Source of the DNA: Dama dama
Taxonomy: Eukaryota > Chordata > Mammalia > Artiodactyla > Cervidae
DNA length: 64,000 nt
Direction: 5' to 3'
Assembly (NCBI RefSeq): GCF_033118175.1
Contig: NC_083694.1
Location: 33,492,108 to 33,556,107 of the forward strand
Part shown: positions 12,285 to 22,554 of the stretch, piece by piece
Layout: each line of letters begins with the position of its first letter
How positions within the stretch are numbered: the first letter of the stretch is position 1
Program-made: the position numbers and the translations under genes
Notes under the pieces: model-generated
The model's input: only the letters and a program-made list of their open reading frames with translations
Told to the model about the DNA's origin: nothing
The model's database searches: none

Positions 12285-12555
12285 TCCCAGTGCACCAGCC
12301 CTGAGCACTTGTCTCATGCATCCAACCTGGACTGGTGATCTGTTTCACACTTGATAATATACTTGTTTCAATGCTGTTCTTTCAGATCATCCCACCCTCA
12401 CCTTCTGACCCAGAGGGATGGGATGGGGAGGGAGGTGAGAGGAGGGTTCAGGATGGGGAACACATGTAAATCCATGGCTGATTCATGTCAATGTATGGCA
12501 AAAACCACTACAATATTGTAAAGTAATTAGCCTCCAAGTAATAAAAATAAATGAA
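12285..12555 (+). mobile_element. Short twin-primed bovine L1 3' end
   Basis: 12285 to about 12400 is L1 3' UTR in reverse (GCACCAGCCCTGAGCAC to TTTCAGATCATCCCACC). From about 12407 the sequence is forward (GACCCAGAGGGATGGGATGG to the A-rich tail). The two pieces are neighbours in the element. The perfect 18-bp duplication AAAAATTAAATGGCTTCA lies at 12267-12284 and 12556-12573. Confidence 0.92.
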
Positions 12556-12573
12556 AAAAATTAAATGGCTTCA

Positions 12574-13029
12574 AAACAGGTTTCTAATTCAAATGCAGGT
12601 GATAAAGGGTCTGCCACCAAAACCTAATTTCTAGTCTTCTTATCTTCTGCTGATACTGGACAATTTTTAGGGCATCTTTCAGTCTGTGTGTGCCACCTCT
12701 CAAGAGCTCTATTCAAGTAGTGGTTATATCTTCTCTCAGATTTCTCCATATCTGCCCCACTTCTGAATTTGGCATAGAAACTGTGGTTGGTGTGATTACA
12801 CTTCACATGTAATCAAGCAGAAAATAGTGAGAAAAATCACTTTCTCTTCTGGTATAATCTTTACTTGTTGATCTGTGTTAAGGGCAGGGGAAAACTAAAT
12901 GTCTCAGTCTTACTCTGTGTCTATCATTTATTTTTCCAGGTGGCCAACAATTGGTTATAGGTGGTGCCTATACTAAGGATGACACATCTCCAGTGGAGAA
13001 TGCTTCTGGAGGGACTGCATCAGGCCTTG
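12574..13029. other. Sequence without a recognised feature
   Basis: No gene or repeat I can name. A 60-codon minus-strand frame (12624-12806) has no known relative. Confidence 0.5.
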
Positions 13030-13039
13030 GTCTTATCAC

Positions 13040-13230
13040 AGCTTCCCTGGTGGCTCCAAGGGTAAAGAATCTGTCTGCAATGCAGGAGACATGTATTTGA
13101 TCCCTGGGTCAGGATGATCCCTTGGAGAAGGGAATGGCTGCCCACTCCAGTATTCTTGCCTGGAGAAATCTATACAGTCCGTGGGGTCACAAATAGTCGG
13201 ACAAGATTAAGAGACTAACACTTTCACTTA
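13040..13230 (+). mobile_element. Bov-tA SINE with target duplication
   Basis: Forward copy, with GTCTTATCAC at 13030-13039 and again at 13231-13240. Confidence 0.92.
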
Positions 13231-13414
13231 GTCTTATCACTTCTTTATAGTTTTAGAGACCTTCAGGGTGCTTCCCTTATTCCCCAGGCCGATGGAACAC
13301 AGACAACCAACCATTCCTCTTAGAGTATCTATGTCTGACACGGATAGCATCACTACCAGGGAAACCTGAGGGGATATATATTTTTGATAGGACTGTGTGA
13401 GATGAGGTTCCTGA

Positions 13415-13590
13415 TGGACTGCATTCAGTCCTGGCTCTGCCACACAGCAGGATGACTTAGGCCGATCATTTTATCCTGTTTATGTCTGTCTCTTCATGAG
13501 TAAAGTGGACACAATCATACCTGCTCCATCTTTCTTTATAAGACTTTGGGGAGGATCAGACAAGGTAAGGAATTTGAAAATACTCAGGCT
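13415..13590 (+). mobile_element. MIR SINE
   Basis: Core order AGTCCTGGCTCTGCCACAC, CTTCATGAGTAAAGTGGACACAATCATACC, then GAGGATCAGACAAGGTAAGG follows MIR closely. Confidence 0.65.
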
Positions 13591-13992
13591 GAATAATCCT
13601 GAGGCTCATCTTGGGGCTTCCTGACAACGGGCACTGGGGCTGGGGGCGAGGAGGGGCAGAGTGAAGGGGATTTCTGACAGTTGGAGGAGCAGCAGTCCGA
13701 GCTCTGGACAAGGTCTCCAGGTGCTGTCAGTTTGGGAACGCAACTCCTGAGCATCTGGTCCCCGAGCTCAGAACTCATTCTCTCCCCACCCACCCCCTGC
13801 ATTTCTAAGGCTACTTTCCTCAAATGACTATTAAAAAAAAAAAAAAAAATAGCGCTGCAAGGGATAGGTTCTCTCTAATTTCACAGTATATACACAATTT
13901 TCATTGTTCTGCTTGTTCTCCTCTAAAGATTTTTTTATTACCACAGCATTGTCTCAAGCCTTAATATTTGATAGGACATATTTCCCCTCTAT

Positions 13993-14427
13993 GGTTTTTC
14001 CAGTGGTCATGTATGGATGTGAGAGTTGGACTGTGAAGAAAGCTGAGTGCCAAAAAATTGATGCTTTTGAACTGTGGTGTTGGAGAAGACTCTTGAGAGT
14101 CCCTTGGACTGCAAGGAGATCCAACCAGTCCATCCTAAAGGAGATCAGTCCTGGGTGTTCATTGGAAAGACTGATGCTGAAGCTGAAACGCCAATACTTT
14201 GGCCACCTGATGTGAAGAACTGACTCACTGGAAAAGACCCTGATGCTGGGAGGGATTGGGGGCAGGAGGAGAAGGGGACGACAGAGGATGAGATGGCTGG
14301 ATGGCATCACCGACTAGATGGACATGAGTGTGAGTAAACTCCAGGAGTTGGTGATGGACAGGGAGGCCTGGCATGCTGCGATTCAAGGGGACACGACTGA
14401 GCAACTGAACTGAACTGGACTGAACTG
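13993..14427 (+). mobile_element. BovB 3' end with perfect target duplication
   Basis: Short 5'-truncated BovB. The frame through 14215 reads MVFPVVMYGCESWTVKKAEC and FELWCWRRLLRVPWTARRSNQ. ATTTCCCCTCTAT occurs at 13980-13992 and 14428-14440. Few differences from the other copies suggest a younger insertion. Confidence 0.92.
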
Positions 14428-14481
14428 ATTTCCCCTCTATTTTCTCCTTTCCCTACTTGCTTCGGCTATCTGTGAATGTCT

Positions 14482-14704
14482 GTGTGCTGTGCTAAGTCGC
14501 TTCAATTGCGGCTGACTCTTTGCGATCCTATGGATGGTAACCCGCCAGGCTCTCTTCTGTGGGATTTCCTGGGCAAGAATACTAGAGTGGGTTACCATTT
14601 CCTTCTCTGGGAGATTCTCCTGACCCAAGGATTGAACTCACGTCTCTTAAGTCTCCTGCATTGGCAGGCGGGTTCGTTACCACTAGATTCACCTGGGAAG
14701 TCCC
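14482..14704 (-). mobile_element. Bov-tA SINE
   Basis: Reverse copy: GCTAAGTCGCTTC, GACTCTTTGCGATCC, then CTCCTGCATTGGCAGGCGGGTTC. Confidence 0.88.
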
Positions 14705-14739
14705 AAGTGAAAGTCTCCTTGTATACAAATTTAAGAATG

Positions 14740-14946
14740 AAAGTGAAAGTCACTCAGTCGTGTCGGACTCTTTGCGACCCCATGGACTGTAGCCCAGCAG
14801 GTTCCTCTTTCCATGGAATTCTCCAGGCTAGAATACTGGAATGTAGCCTATCCCTTCTCCAGGGGATCTTCCCGACCCAGGAATCGAAGCAGGGTCTCCT
14901 GCATTGCACCTGGATTCTTCACCAGCTGAGCTACCAGGGAAACCCC
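14740..14946 (-). mobile_element. Bov-tA SINE
   Basis: Second reverse copy directly downstream, beginning AAGTGAAAGTCACTCAGTCG and ending CTGAGCTACCAGGGAAACCCC. Confidence 0.88.
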
Positions 14947-15076
14947 ACAAATATAAGAAAAGATTAGAAAATTTAGTCCTAAAACTATTTGGATATTTTT
15001 ATTGCAATGATTTTGAATTGAATACTAGATGAATTTTGGGTGATGGCAGTGGGGAGAGGGGGTGGAAGTCTTTACA

Positions 15077-15320
15077 GGACTTCCCAGGTAGCCCAGCATT
15101 AAAGAACCTGCCTGCCAATGCAGGGGACCTGGTTGTGGCTGAGGTGGGGCGGGGGTGGGGGTGGGGAGGGGGAGTGTTCGATCCCTGGGTCAGGAAGTTT
15201 CCCTGGAGGAGGAAATGGCAACCCACTCTAGTATTGTTGCCTGGGAAATCACATGAACAGAAGAGCCTGCCAGGTTACAGTCCATGGGGTTGCAAGAGTC
15301 AGACATGACTGAGTACACAC
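15077..15320 (+). mobile_element. Bov-tA SINE with G-rich insertion
   Basis: Forward copy (GGACTTCCCAGGTAGCCCAG to GACATGACTGAGTAC). Between the two tRNA-like halves, at about 15141-15174, is an added run of guanine tracts. Confidence 0.88.
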
Positions 15321-16391
15321 ATGGATGCAGCATGTAATATAAAGAAAATATAGAGCTTTGCAATGAAAATTAAGAATTATTTTTTTACCTAAGTAATTAT
15401 ATTATAGGGGGAAAGTAGGAATCAAGAAGCTGAGAGAGAAACTCAGGAGTAATTACAGCAGTCTTCATTACTCTTAACTTGGGCCATGGGCAGGAGCAAC
15501 AGGAAGGAAACATAGAAGGGTGTTATATTAAAAAGTTTAGCTGCAGTTGGGGAGGAAACCACAGCTCTGAAGACGACATTCTCTTGAATGAGTTGGTTAA
15601 AGTGGCAGCAAGAGCAAGTGACAATGCTGAAGGCGGGGAAAGTGACTGCCCAGACAGGGAACTGCTTCCTATTGAATTATCTCAAAACTGAAGGAGGAGC
15701 ATAGTCCACGGATACCTGACTTTTAAGAGACGTCAACTCTATGGCCACTGGAACTTTAAATAAATACACAGAATTCAATCAGTTACTAGTCAGTAGTAGC
15801 TGAAGTACAGGGGATAGAATTCAGTCTATCCTGGACATGAGTTTCCTTTTAATTTTGGTGTCAATAGTCATTTTTCTTACTGCTATAACATAAAGATAGA
15901 TAATTTATGTTGAATGTCTATTTATAAAGCTCATTAAAAGAAATATTATTTTTATTAGAAAAGCATGTTATTATATGTTCTAGAAAAACCAGGAAATAGT
16001 TTAATCATCAATCAAATTGCTAATATGATTAGTTCTTGGTAGAGGTAAAAAGACTGAAAGATTAAAGAGTCAGAAATACATAATCAGTCTCTAGGGGAAA
16101 TGTGCTTGTAAACTAAAATTGTTAGAAGGAGGGCAAATATATATGGTTGATACACAGGGTATTATACTAATTGTTAAACTTACCATTGGATTATTCCCAT
16201 CAATATACAAACTTGATGTTATTTCTCCCAACGAAAAATTAAAAATAAGCAAGCAAAAATGTTTCTTAACCCAGTGTTCTCTTTAGGCTATACTTCATCT
16301 TTCTTCAAGCTTCTATAGTGACACTTTTGAGACAACTTCAGTCTAAATTTATTCTCCTTAAAGAACTGTATCTGTTGACTGCCTCTAATTC
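15321..16391. other. AT-rich stretch without a recognised gene
   Basis: No repeat is named with confidence. A 70-codon plus frame at 15479-15691 shows no domain. Confidence 0.5.
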
Positions 16392-16400
16392 TTCTCCCAG

Positions 16401-16609
16401 GGCTTCTCTGGTGGCTAAGTGGTAAAGAATCTGCCTGCCAATGCAGGAGATATGGGTTTGATCCCTGGTTCAGGAAGATTCCCTGGAGAAGGAAATGGCA
16501 ACCGCCTCTAGTATCATTTCCTGGGAAATCCTACAGACATAGAAGTTAGAGTCCTTGGGGTCACAAAAGAGTTGGACATGACTTAGCAACTAAACAACAA
16601 CAACAACAA
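16401..16609 (+). mobile_element. Bov-tA SINE with CAA tail
   Basis: Forward copy ending in a short CAA repeat. TTCTCCCAG is duplicated at 16392-16400 and 16610-16618. Confidence 0.9.
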
Positions 16610-16739
16610 TTCTCCCAGGGTTCTTCTTGAACCCTCTTCAATAAGCCTTTTGCTCCTGCCAATCCAATGAAATGTTTCCCCTAATGGTTGGTCATATATG
16701 AATGTCATTTTATATTAAGCCTGACTGTCATTTCTAAGT

Positions 16740-18035
16740 CCTCATTTTTTGACCTATCCCACGCATTTGACAAAATCACTCACTCTCTTGTTCCTGCAAA
16801 CACTCTTCTACCTTGGTTTCTGGACACAATATAACTTTGTGACTACTTTCTCAATATCTCTTGCTGGTTCTTCCTCATGTTCTCAACTTAAAGACCTTGG
16901 AGTGTCCTAAGGCTCAGTCCTTGAAGCTCTTATCTCTTCTATCAGCCCCCATTACCTATGTGTATTCACCCATCACTATGGCTTAAAATGCAATGCACTT
17001 GCTGATGGCTCTCAAGTTATTTCCAGCTCTGATGTTTCCTCTGAAATCCTGACCTGTCTACTTGACATTTCCATTTGGATGTCTAATAAACATCTCAAAC
17101 TTAACATATCGAAAACTGAGCTCTCAGACCTACAACTCTCATGTTCTCCTCAGTGAATAGAGATACCATTCTTCTAAATGTTCATATTAAAAGGCTTGGA
17201 GTCATCTTTATTCACTTTATCTTTAACCACTTCATCTTTATCCACTATTCCAGTTTGTCAGTGAGTCATGTCAGTCCTACCTTCAGTATACAACCGGCAT
17301 TTGAACCTTCCTTTCTGATCCCCTGCTAACACTCTGGTTCAATCCACTGTCATCTCCTACTTGGATTATTGCAATACCCTCCTAACTGGTCTGCCCATCT
17401 TAGCCTCCTGTGATCTATTATCAGCACAACAGCCAGAGTGACCTGTTGAGGCCAAGGTCAGACTGTATCACACCTTGTACACATTTATTAAGTGTCCTCT
17501 TTTCTCACTCAGAGTATAAGCAAACAAACTCTAACAACAGTTGGAGTTGTCAAACAATTCTCAACAACAAACTCTAAGACCCAGAATGGTCTTGCCCTTG
17601 TCACCTCTGTGACTTCATCTTCTACCCTCTCCCCATTAATTTCCCAAGCCAGCTACTTTGGACTTCTTGGCTGTTTCTTGAACGTGCCAGGCACACTCCT
17701 ACCTCAGGGCCTTTGTACTTGCTGTTTCCTCTGACTGTGTAGGGTTTTCTTTCCATTCATCTTCAACTCTTTGCTCAAAATTCATCTTCCAGCTACCCTA
17801 TTTAAAACCTCAACTATCCATTCCTCAGTATTTCATTCTGTCTTTCTAGGCTTCATTTTTCCTCTTTAGCATTTACTACTTTCTGGTGAATATTTCACTT
17901 GTTTAATCCTGTTCATGGTCTGGTTCTCCTGCCAAAATATTTACTCCATGAAGTCAAAATTTGTTGTTGTTGTTTATTCTTGTACCTCCAGTTTTTAGGA
18001 AAAAATGGCTGACATGTTGTAGGGTTCAATAAATA
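16740..18035 (+). mobile_element. L2 LINE, C-terminal RT and 3' end
   Basis: About 1.3 kb of an ancient L2. The frame around 17350-17400 still reads SYLDYCNTLLTGLP, the conserved C-terminal signature of L2/CR1 reverse transcriptases. Later come GCCAGGCACACTCCTACCTCAGGGCC-type and CCTTTGTACTTGCTGTTTCC sequence, typical of the L2 3' part. It ends with an AATAAATAG tail. Many stops. Confidence 0.75.
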
Positions 18036-18759
18036 GATAAATAAAGAGATATTGCTTGTATGGTACTTTTAATTTATGAATTTTAGATGCCATCAATTGA
18101 CTTGCTATTATTACAGATGAGAATTTTTTATATACACATACTTCCCCCCCCCCGCCCCGTACTTTGCCTTTCCAATAGATGAAAGTAGATTGATTTAGTA
18201 ATTAAAGTTTATATATTATGAATTTGAGAGCATTGTTAAACACAAAGCCAAGCCAAATTCAATTATTATGTTTTTCTTTGCACAGATTGCAGTTTTCCTT
18301 GGAGTTTCTAACTGACATTTGTTTGAATCTCCCTTGTTCCATATGCAGTCCACAAATCCTAACTTTTCCTCCCAATTGTTGTGCATGGTGGGTGGTCTAT
18401 TGAGTTGCCCTTATTCCTATAGGATTTCTCCTAAAGTCCTCTCCCCTCCTGCTATCTGAGTGTTATTTTAGGACTTCCCATTATTGCTATCTAGGGTTAA
18501 ATACACTATTTCATAGATCCATGTCTTTCTTCTGCTTAGTTTATTCTTTTTGCTTTCCTGGAGCATTTCCTCAAAAAGTTTTGTAAGAAAAGATCCATAA
18601 TGAAGAAGGAAAAAAAAAATGACTTATTGAACTTTTGAACTATTTTCATAGAACATTTATGGACTAGTGACTTAAGGATCATACACTGATTAATAGTCCT
18701 CTGTGTAGAAAACAAGGCATGGTGGGAAAATGTGACACACTATGTAATACTTTTGTCAT
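18036..18759. other. Unassigned, includes a poly(C) run
   Basis: C-rich tract at about 18144-18158. Otherwise nothing recognisable. Confidence 0.5.
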
Positions 18760-18893
18760 CACCATCTTAATGGACATGAGTCTGTCTGAGCAAACTCTGG
18801 GAGATGGTGACAGACAAGGAAGCCTGGCATGCTGCAGTCCATGGGGTCACAAAGAGTCAGACATGACTGAGTGACTGAACAACAATAAAATAT
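18760..18893 (+). mobile_element. BovB/Bov-A 3' end fragment
   Basis: AATGGACATGAGTCTGTCTGAG through GTCACAAAGAGTCAGACATGACTGAGTGACTGAAC-type tail of BovB. Confidence 0.75.
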
Positions 18894-18924
18894 CATCAAT
18901 TTGCCACATTTCAAAATAACTTTT

Positions 18925-19198
18925 TTTGAATAATTACATTTATTTATTTAATTTTGGCTGTGCTGGCTGGGTCTTTGTTGCTGTGCAGGTGATTCTCTAG
19001 TTGTGGTGGCTTCTCATGTTGTGGAGCATAGGCTCATGGGCTTCAGTAGTTGCAGTTCCTGGGCTCTAGAGCACAGGCTCAGTAGTTGTGGTACACAAGC
19101 TCAGTTGCTGCCAGAATCATCCCGGAACAGGGATCAAATCCATGTCTCCTGCATTGGTAGGTGTATTCTTTACCACTGAGTCACCAGGGAAGCCTCTC
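18925..19198 (-). mobile_element. CHR-2 type SINE
   Basis: Reverse copy beginning with the TTTATTTATTTAATTTTGGC tail and containing CTCAGTAGTTGTGGTACACAAG. It ends with the tRNA-like GTCTCCTGCATTGGTAGG. Confidence 0.85.
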
Positions 19199-19609
19199 CA
19201 AGATGCCTATTTTTTTTTTTTTTCCACACTGTTAGAATTTATAAAGTTGGAATCTGTTTTAGACTTTCTACATTGGATGTGGTATCATATTTTTATTTTT
19301 TCCTGAAAATTCCTATTAGGTGTCTTACCATTTATTCTATTTTAGAACAGTAGAAATGTGGTATCATTATTGAGCACCTGTACACTTTACCGTCCCTGAT
19401 CCTCCCAGATACTCCAGTTGTGGTAGATTTTCATAAAGTGCCCAAGGCTTTTTAAATTGCTCAATAATGTTAGCAGAAGACTAAGTTAAAACCCCTTTGC
19501 AGAGACAAAGGAATTAGGCTAAGAATGGAGGCAAGATGCCTCACCTCTGAAATCAGGACAGGGGATTAGAATTAGTACTTGGGTGTGCAAGAACAGAAAA
19601 CTGGGTGGA
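19199..19609. other. Unassigned stretch left of the ERV
   Basis: No gene. A poly(T) at 19211-19223. Slight MIR resemblance near 19355-19480, too weak to call. Confidence 0.45.
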
Positions 19610-19614
19610 GCTAC

Positions 19615-19961
19615 TGTAAGGCAAGTGTAGAGAAAAAGAGAGTGAGCCGGGAAGTCAGGCAAAAAGGGAAATTTATTAGAGGGAAAAGAGAGGGTGACTG
19701 GCTGTTAAGGAGAACTAGAGTCTTCCCTTTCTGACGGGGTCCTTCTTATATCCCACTGATGAAATATTCTCTGAAGGGATGGTCACTTAGCCAGAGGTCT
19801 GGAATCTGGTGGTGTTGCAGCTTTAAGATAGGTGCCAGTGAGGAAAAAGCATGCCATTTGGGCAGTTGGTCAGTCTCATAGATCACTGTGATTTCATCCT
19901 TTGTTTGCAAGGTCAACATAATGAGCCATCTTCTCAGTGAGAACCCATGTGGGCCCTATCA
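19615..19961 (-). repeat. ERV LTR A (3' LTR of the array)
   Basis: 347 bp with TG...CA ends on the minus strand. It aligns over its whole length with LTR C, sharing segments such as GAAATTTATTAGAGGGAAAA and GTGACTGGCTGTTAAGGAGA. The minus-strand polypurine tract lies just inside at 19962-19975. Confidence 0.85.
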
Positions 19962-20480
19962 TTCCAGCCTTTTTGATTTAGGATAAGGGCCGAAGGTCAG
20001 TCTTCTGTAACTGCTTCCTGAGGGACAAGGGTGTCATGGGGGTAAGATAAGAAAAGGCTGGAGTGTGGGTCAAGGGGATTTGTGTGGCGTTGAAGTTTTT
20101 GATAATCTGAGTGAGTTAGAAGTAGGCTATGGATAGTTTGGTTGGTGAAGGCTTGTAAGCAATCCTGAAGAAAATTTGAAAAAAAGATGCATTAAACACG
20201 GGCCAAATATTAGAATAAGGGTAAGTAGAAGGAGAGAGCCTAGAAAAGGTAGGACCCAATTCCGATTGCTTAACCAGTTTCCCCATGAATGACTGAGGTG
20301 CTGACGTATTCTTGAGGCCCTGATTGTCAGGTTTCTTCCTTTACAACGCCTGATTTATTGGCATAGAAATAGCAGGCTTCCTCCAAAAATAGGCATAGGC
20401 CCCCCTTTTTCTGCTGTGAGGAAGTCTAATCCTCTTCTGTTTTGGAGGACCACAGCTGACAAGGAATCTAGCTGAATTTG
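19962..20480 (-). pseudogene. ERV env transmembrane remnant (copy 1)
   Basis: Same content as the 24.4-24.9 kb copy: LQNRRGLD at about 20426-20449, the same six-guanine frame disruption near 20399-20405, the same Tyr after C-x6-C, and the same stop after KEET. The shared lesions show that both copies descend from one already defective internal region. Confidence 0.75.
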
Positions 20481-20491
20481 GATAGTGATAA

Positions 20492-20692
20492 GGCTCAGAG
20501 GTTAAAACGTCTGCCTCCAATGTGGGAGACCCAGTTTGATCCCTGGGTTGGGAAGATCCCCTGGAGAAGGAAATGGTAACCCACTCCAGTATTCTTGCCT
20601 GGAGAATCCCATGGATGGAGGAGCCTGTAGGCTACAGTCCATGGGGTCGCAAAGAGTTGGACACGACTGAGTGACTTCACTTTCACTTTCTT
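20492..20692 (+). mobile_element. Bov-tA SINE inside ERV copy 1
   Basis: A tRNA-derived SINE (GATCCCTGGGTTGGGAAGATCCCCTGGAGAAGG region, then GTCGCAAAGAGTTGGACACGACTGAG region) interrupts the ERV. The matching point near 24940 in the other internal copy has no SINE. A short TAAGGCT repeat flanks it. It therefore arrived after the internal region was duplicated. Confidence 0.85.
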
Positions 20693-21108
20693 TCTAAGGC
20701 TGTTAGCTATTTCTTCTAGGCTGTCAGTGAGGTCTCTAGAAAGGCTCTGATAGTAATTAGTAAATGATAGACAGGTCAGCCTGAAGGGAAGGAGAGATGT
20801 GAAGTGTGATTACAGAAGCGTGGTGGTATAGTTCCTAGTTGGGGGTAAGAATTCTTTATAGAGTTTTGTCTGGAAAAACAGAAAGGAGCCTGTTGTAGAC
20901 AAACGTCAGAAGTGGTGGGTCCTCCTATGGCTGGTCATTTATGAGCAGAAGTGAGATCTGTAAAGAAGAAGGTCAGTATCTTGTCAGGATTATGAATTTG
21001 ATCAACTGAATATAAATGACATATGTATGATAAAAAGAGAGATTCTCCCCTATATTTGTGATAAAGAGAAGTGTTTATGTGACTCCATTTATCTGTGGAA
21101 ATGGGGAG

Positions 21109-21126
21109 TCCTGGGTTTCAGGACCA
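21109..21126 (-). other. ERV primer-binding site, tRNA-Phe type (copy 1)
   Basis: The minus strand reads TGGTCCTGAAACCCAGGA next to LTR B with the same TTC spacer. It also differs at three positions from the tRNA-Phe complement. Two of those changes are shared with copy 2 and one is private. Confidence 0.75.
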
Positions 21127-21129
21127 GAA

Positions 21130-21165
21130 TGGAAGGCGAGTACAGAGAAAAAGAGAACAAGCCGG
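21130..21165 (-). repeat. ERV LTR B, outer piece left of the L1
   Basis: The first 36 bp of the middle LTR (TGGAAGGCGAGTACAGAG onward) match LTR C 25368 onward. The LTR then breaks at 21165/21166 where an L1 has landed, and resumes at 24069. The last 18 bp are one arm of the L1 target-site duplication. Confidence 0.8.
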
Positions 21166-22554
21166 TAGAGACTGAAGTCAGGCAGGTTGATTCCTCCAGG
21201 TCCATTCTTCTTTCTCAAGATTGCTTTGGCTATTTGAGGTTTTCTGTATTTCCATACAAATTGTGATATCATTTGTTCTAGTTCTCTGAGAAATACCATT
21301 GGTGGCTTGATAGGGATTGCATCGAATCTCTAGATTGCTTTGGGTAGTATACTCATTTTCACTATATTGATTCTTCCGATCCATGAACACGGTATATTTC
21401 TCCATTTATTTGTGTCCTCTTTGATTTCTTTCACCAGTGTTTTATAGTTTTCTATATATAGGTCTTTTGTTTCTTTAGGTGGATATACTCCTAAGTATTT
21501 TATTCTTTTTGTTGCAATGGTGAATGGTATTGTTTCCTTAATTTCTCTTTCTGTTTTCTCATTGTTAGTGTATAGGAATGCAAGGGATTTCTGTGTGTTA
21601 ATTTTATATCCTGCAACTTTACTATATTCATTGATTAGCTCTAGCAACTTTCTGGTGGAGTCTTTAGGGTTTTCTATGTAGAGGATCATGTCATCTGCAA
21701 ACAGTGACAGTTTTACTTCTTCTTTTCCAATCTGGATTCCCTTTATTTCTTTTTTCTGCTCTGATTGCTGTGGCCAAAACTTCCAAAACTATGTTGAATA
21801 GTAGTGGTGAGAGTGAGTACCTTTGTCTTGTTCCTGACTTTAGGGGAAATGCTTTCAATTTTTCACCATTGAGGATAATGTTTGCTGAGGGTTTGTCATA
21901 TATAGCTTTTATTATGTCAAGGTATGTTCCTTCCATTCCTGCTTTCTGGAGGGTTTTTATCATAAGTGGATGCTGAATTTTGTCAAAGGCTTTCTCTGCA
22001 TATATTGAGATAATCATATGGTTTCTATTTTTCATTTTGTTAATGTGGTGTATTACACTGATTGATTTGAGGATATTGAAGAATCCTTGCATCCCTGGGA
22101 TAAAGCCCACTTGGTCATGATGTGTGATCTTTTTAATATGTTGTTGGATTCTGTTTACTAGAATTTTTAAAAGGATTTTTTGCATCTATCTTCATCAGTG
22201 ATATTGGCCTACAGTTTTCTTTTTTTGAGGCATCTTTGTTAGGTTTTGGTATTAAGGCGATGGTGGCCTCATAGAATGAGTTTGGAAGTTTACCTTCCTC
22301 TGCATTTTCTGGAAGAGTTTGAGTAGGATAGGTGCTAGTTCTTCTCTAAATTTTTGGTAGAATTCAGCTGTGAAGCCGTCTGGTCCTGAGATTTCATTAG
22401 TTGGAAGATTTTTGATTACAGTTTCAATTTCCGTGCTTGTGATGGGTCTGTTAAGATTTTCTATTTCTTCCTGGTTCAATTTTGGAAAGTTGCACTTTTA
22501 TAAGAATTTGTCCATTTCTTCCAAGTTGTCCATTTTATTTGCATATAGTTGCTG
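21166..22554 (-). pseudogene. L1 ORF2 fragment, inverted segment
   Basis: Minus-strand frames read reverse-transcriptase-like protein in several broken pieces. Seen are GPDGFTAEFYQKF, QVGFIPGMQGFFNI, DKIQHPLMIKTLQKAG and RQRYSLSPLLFN. The catalytic-region frame is interrupted near 21690 and shifted again near 22190. Endonuclease and ORF1 are absent. Confidence 0.8.

Noticed and set aside
14482..14946. tRNA-like boxes in many places (for example GGTTCGATCC)
   Set aside because: All lie inside Bov-tA or CHR-2 SINEs. No intact cloverleaf is present, so no tRNA gene is called.
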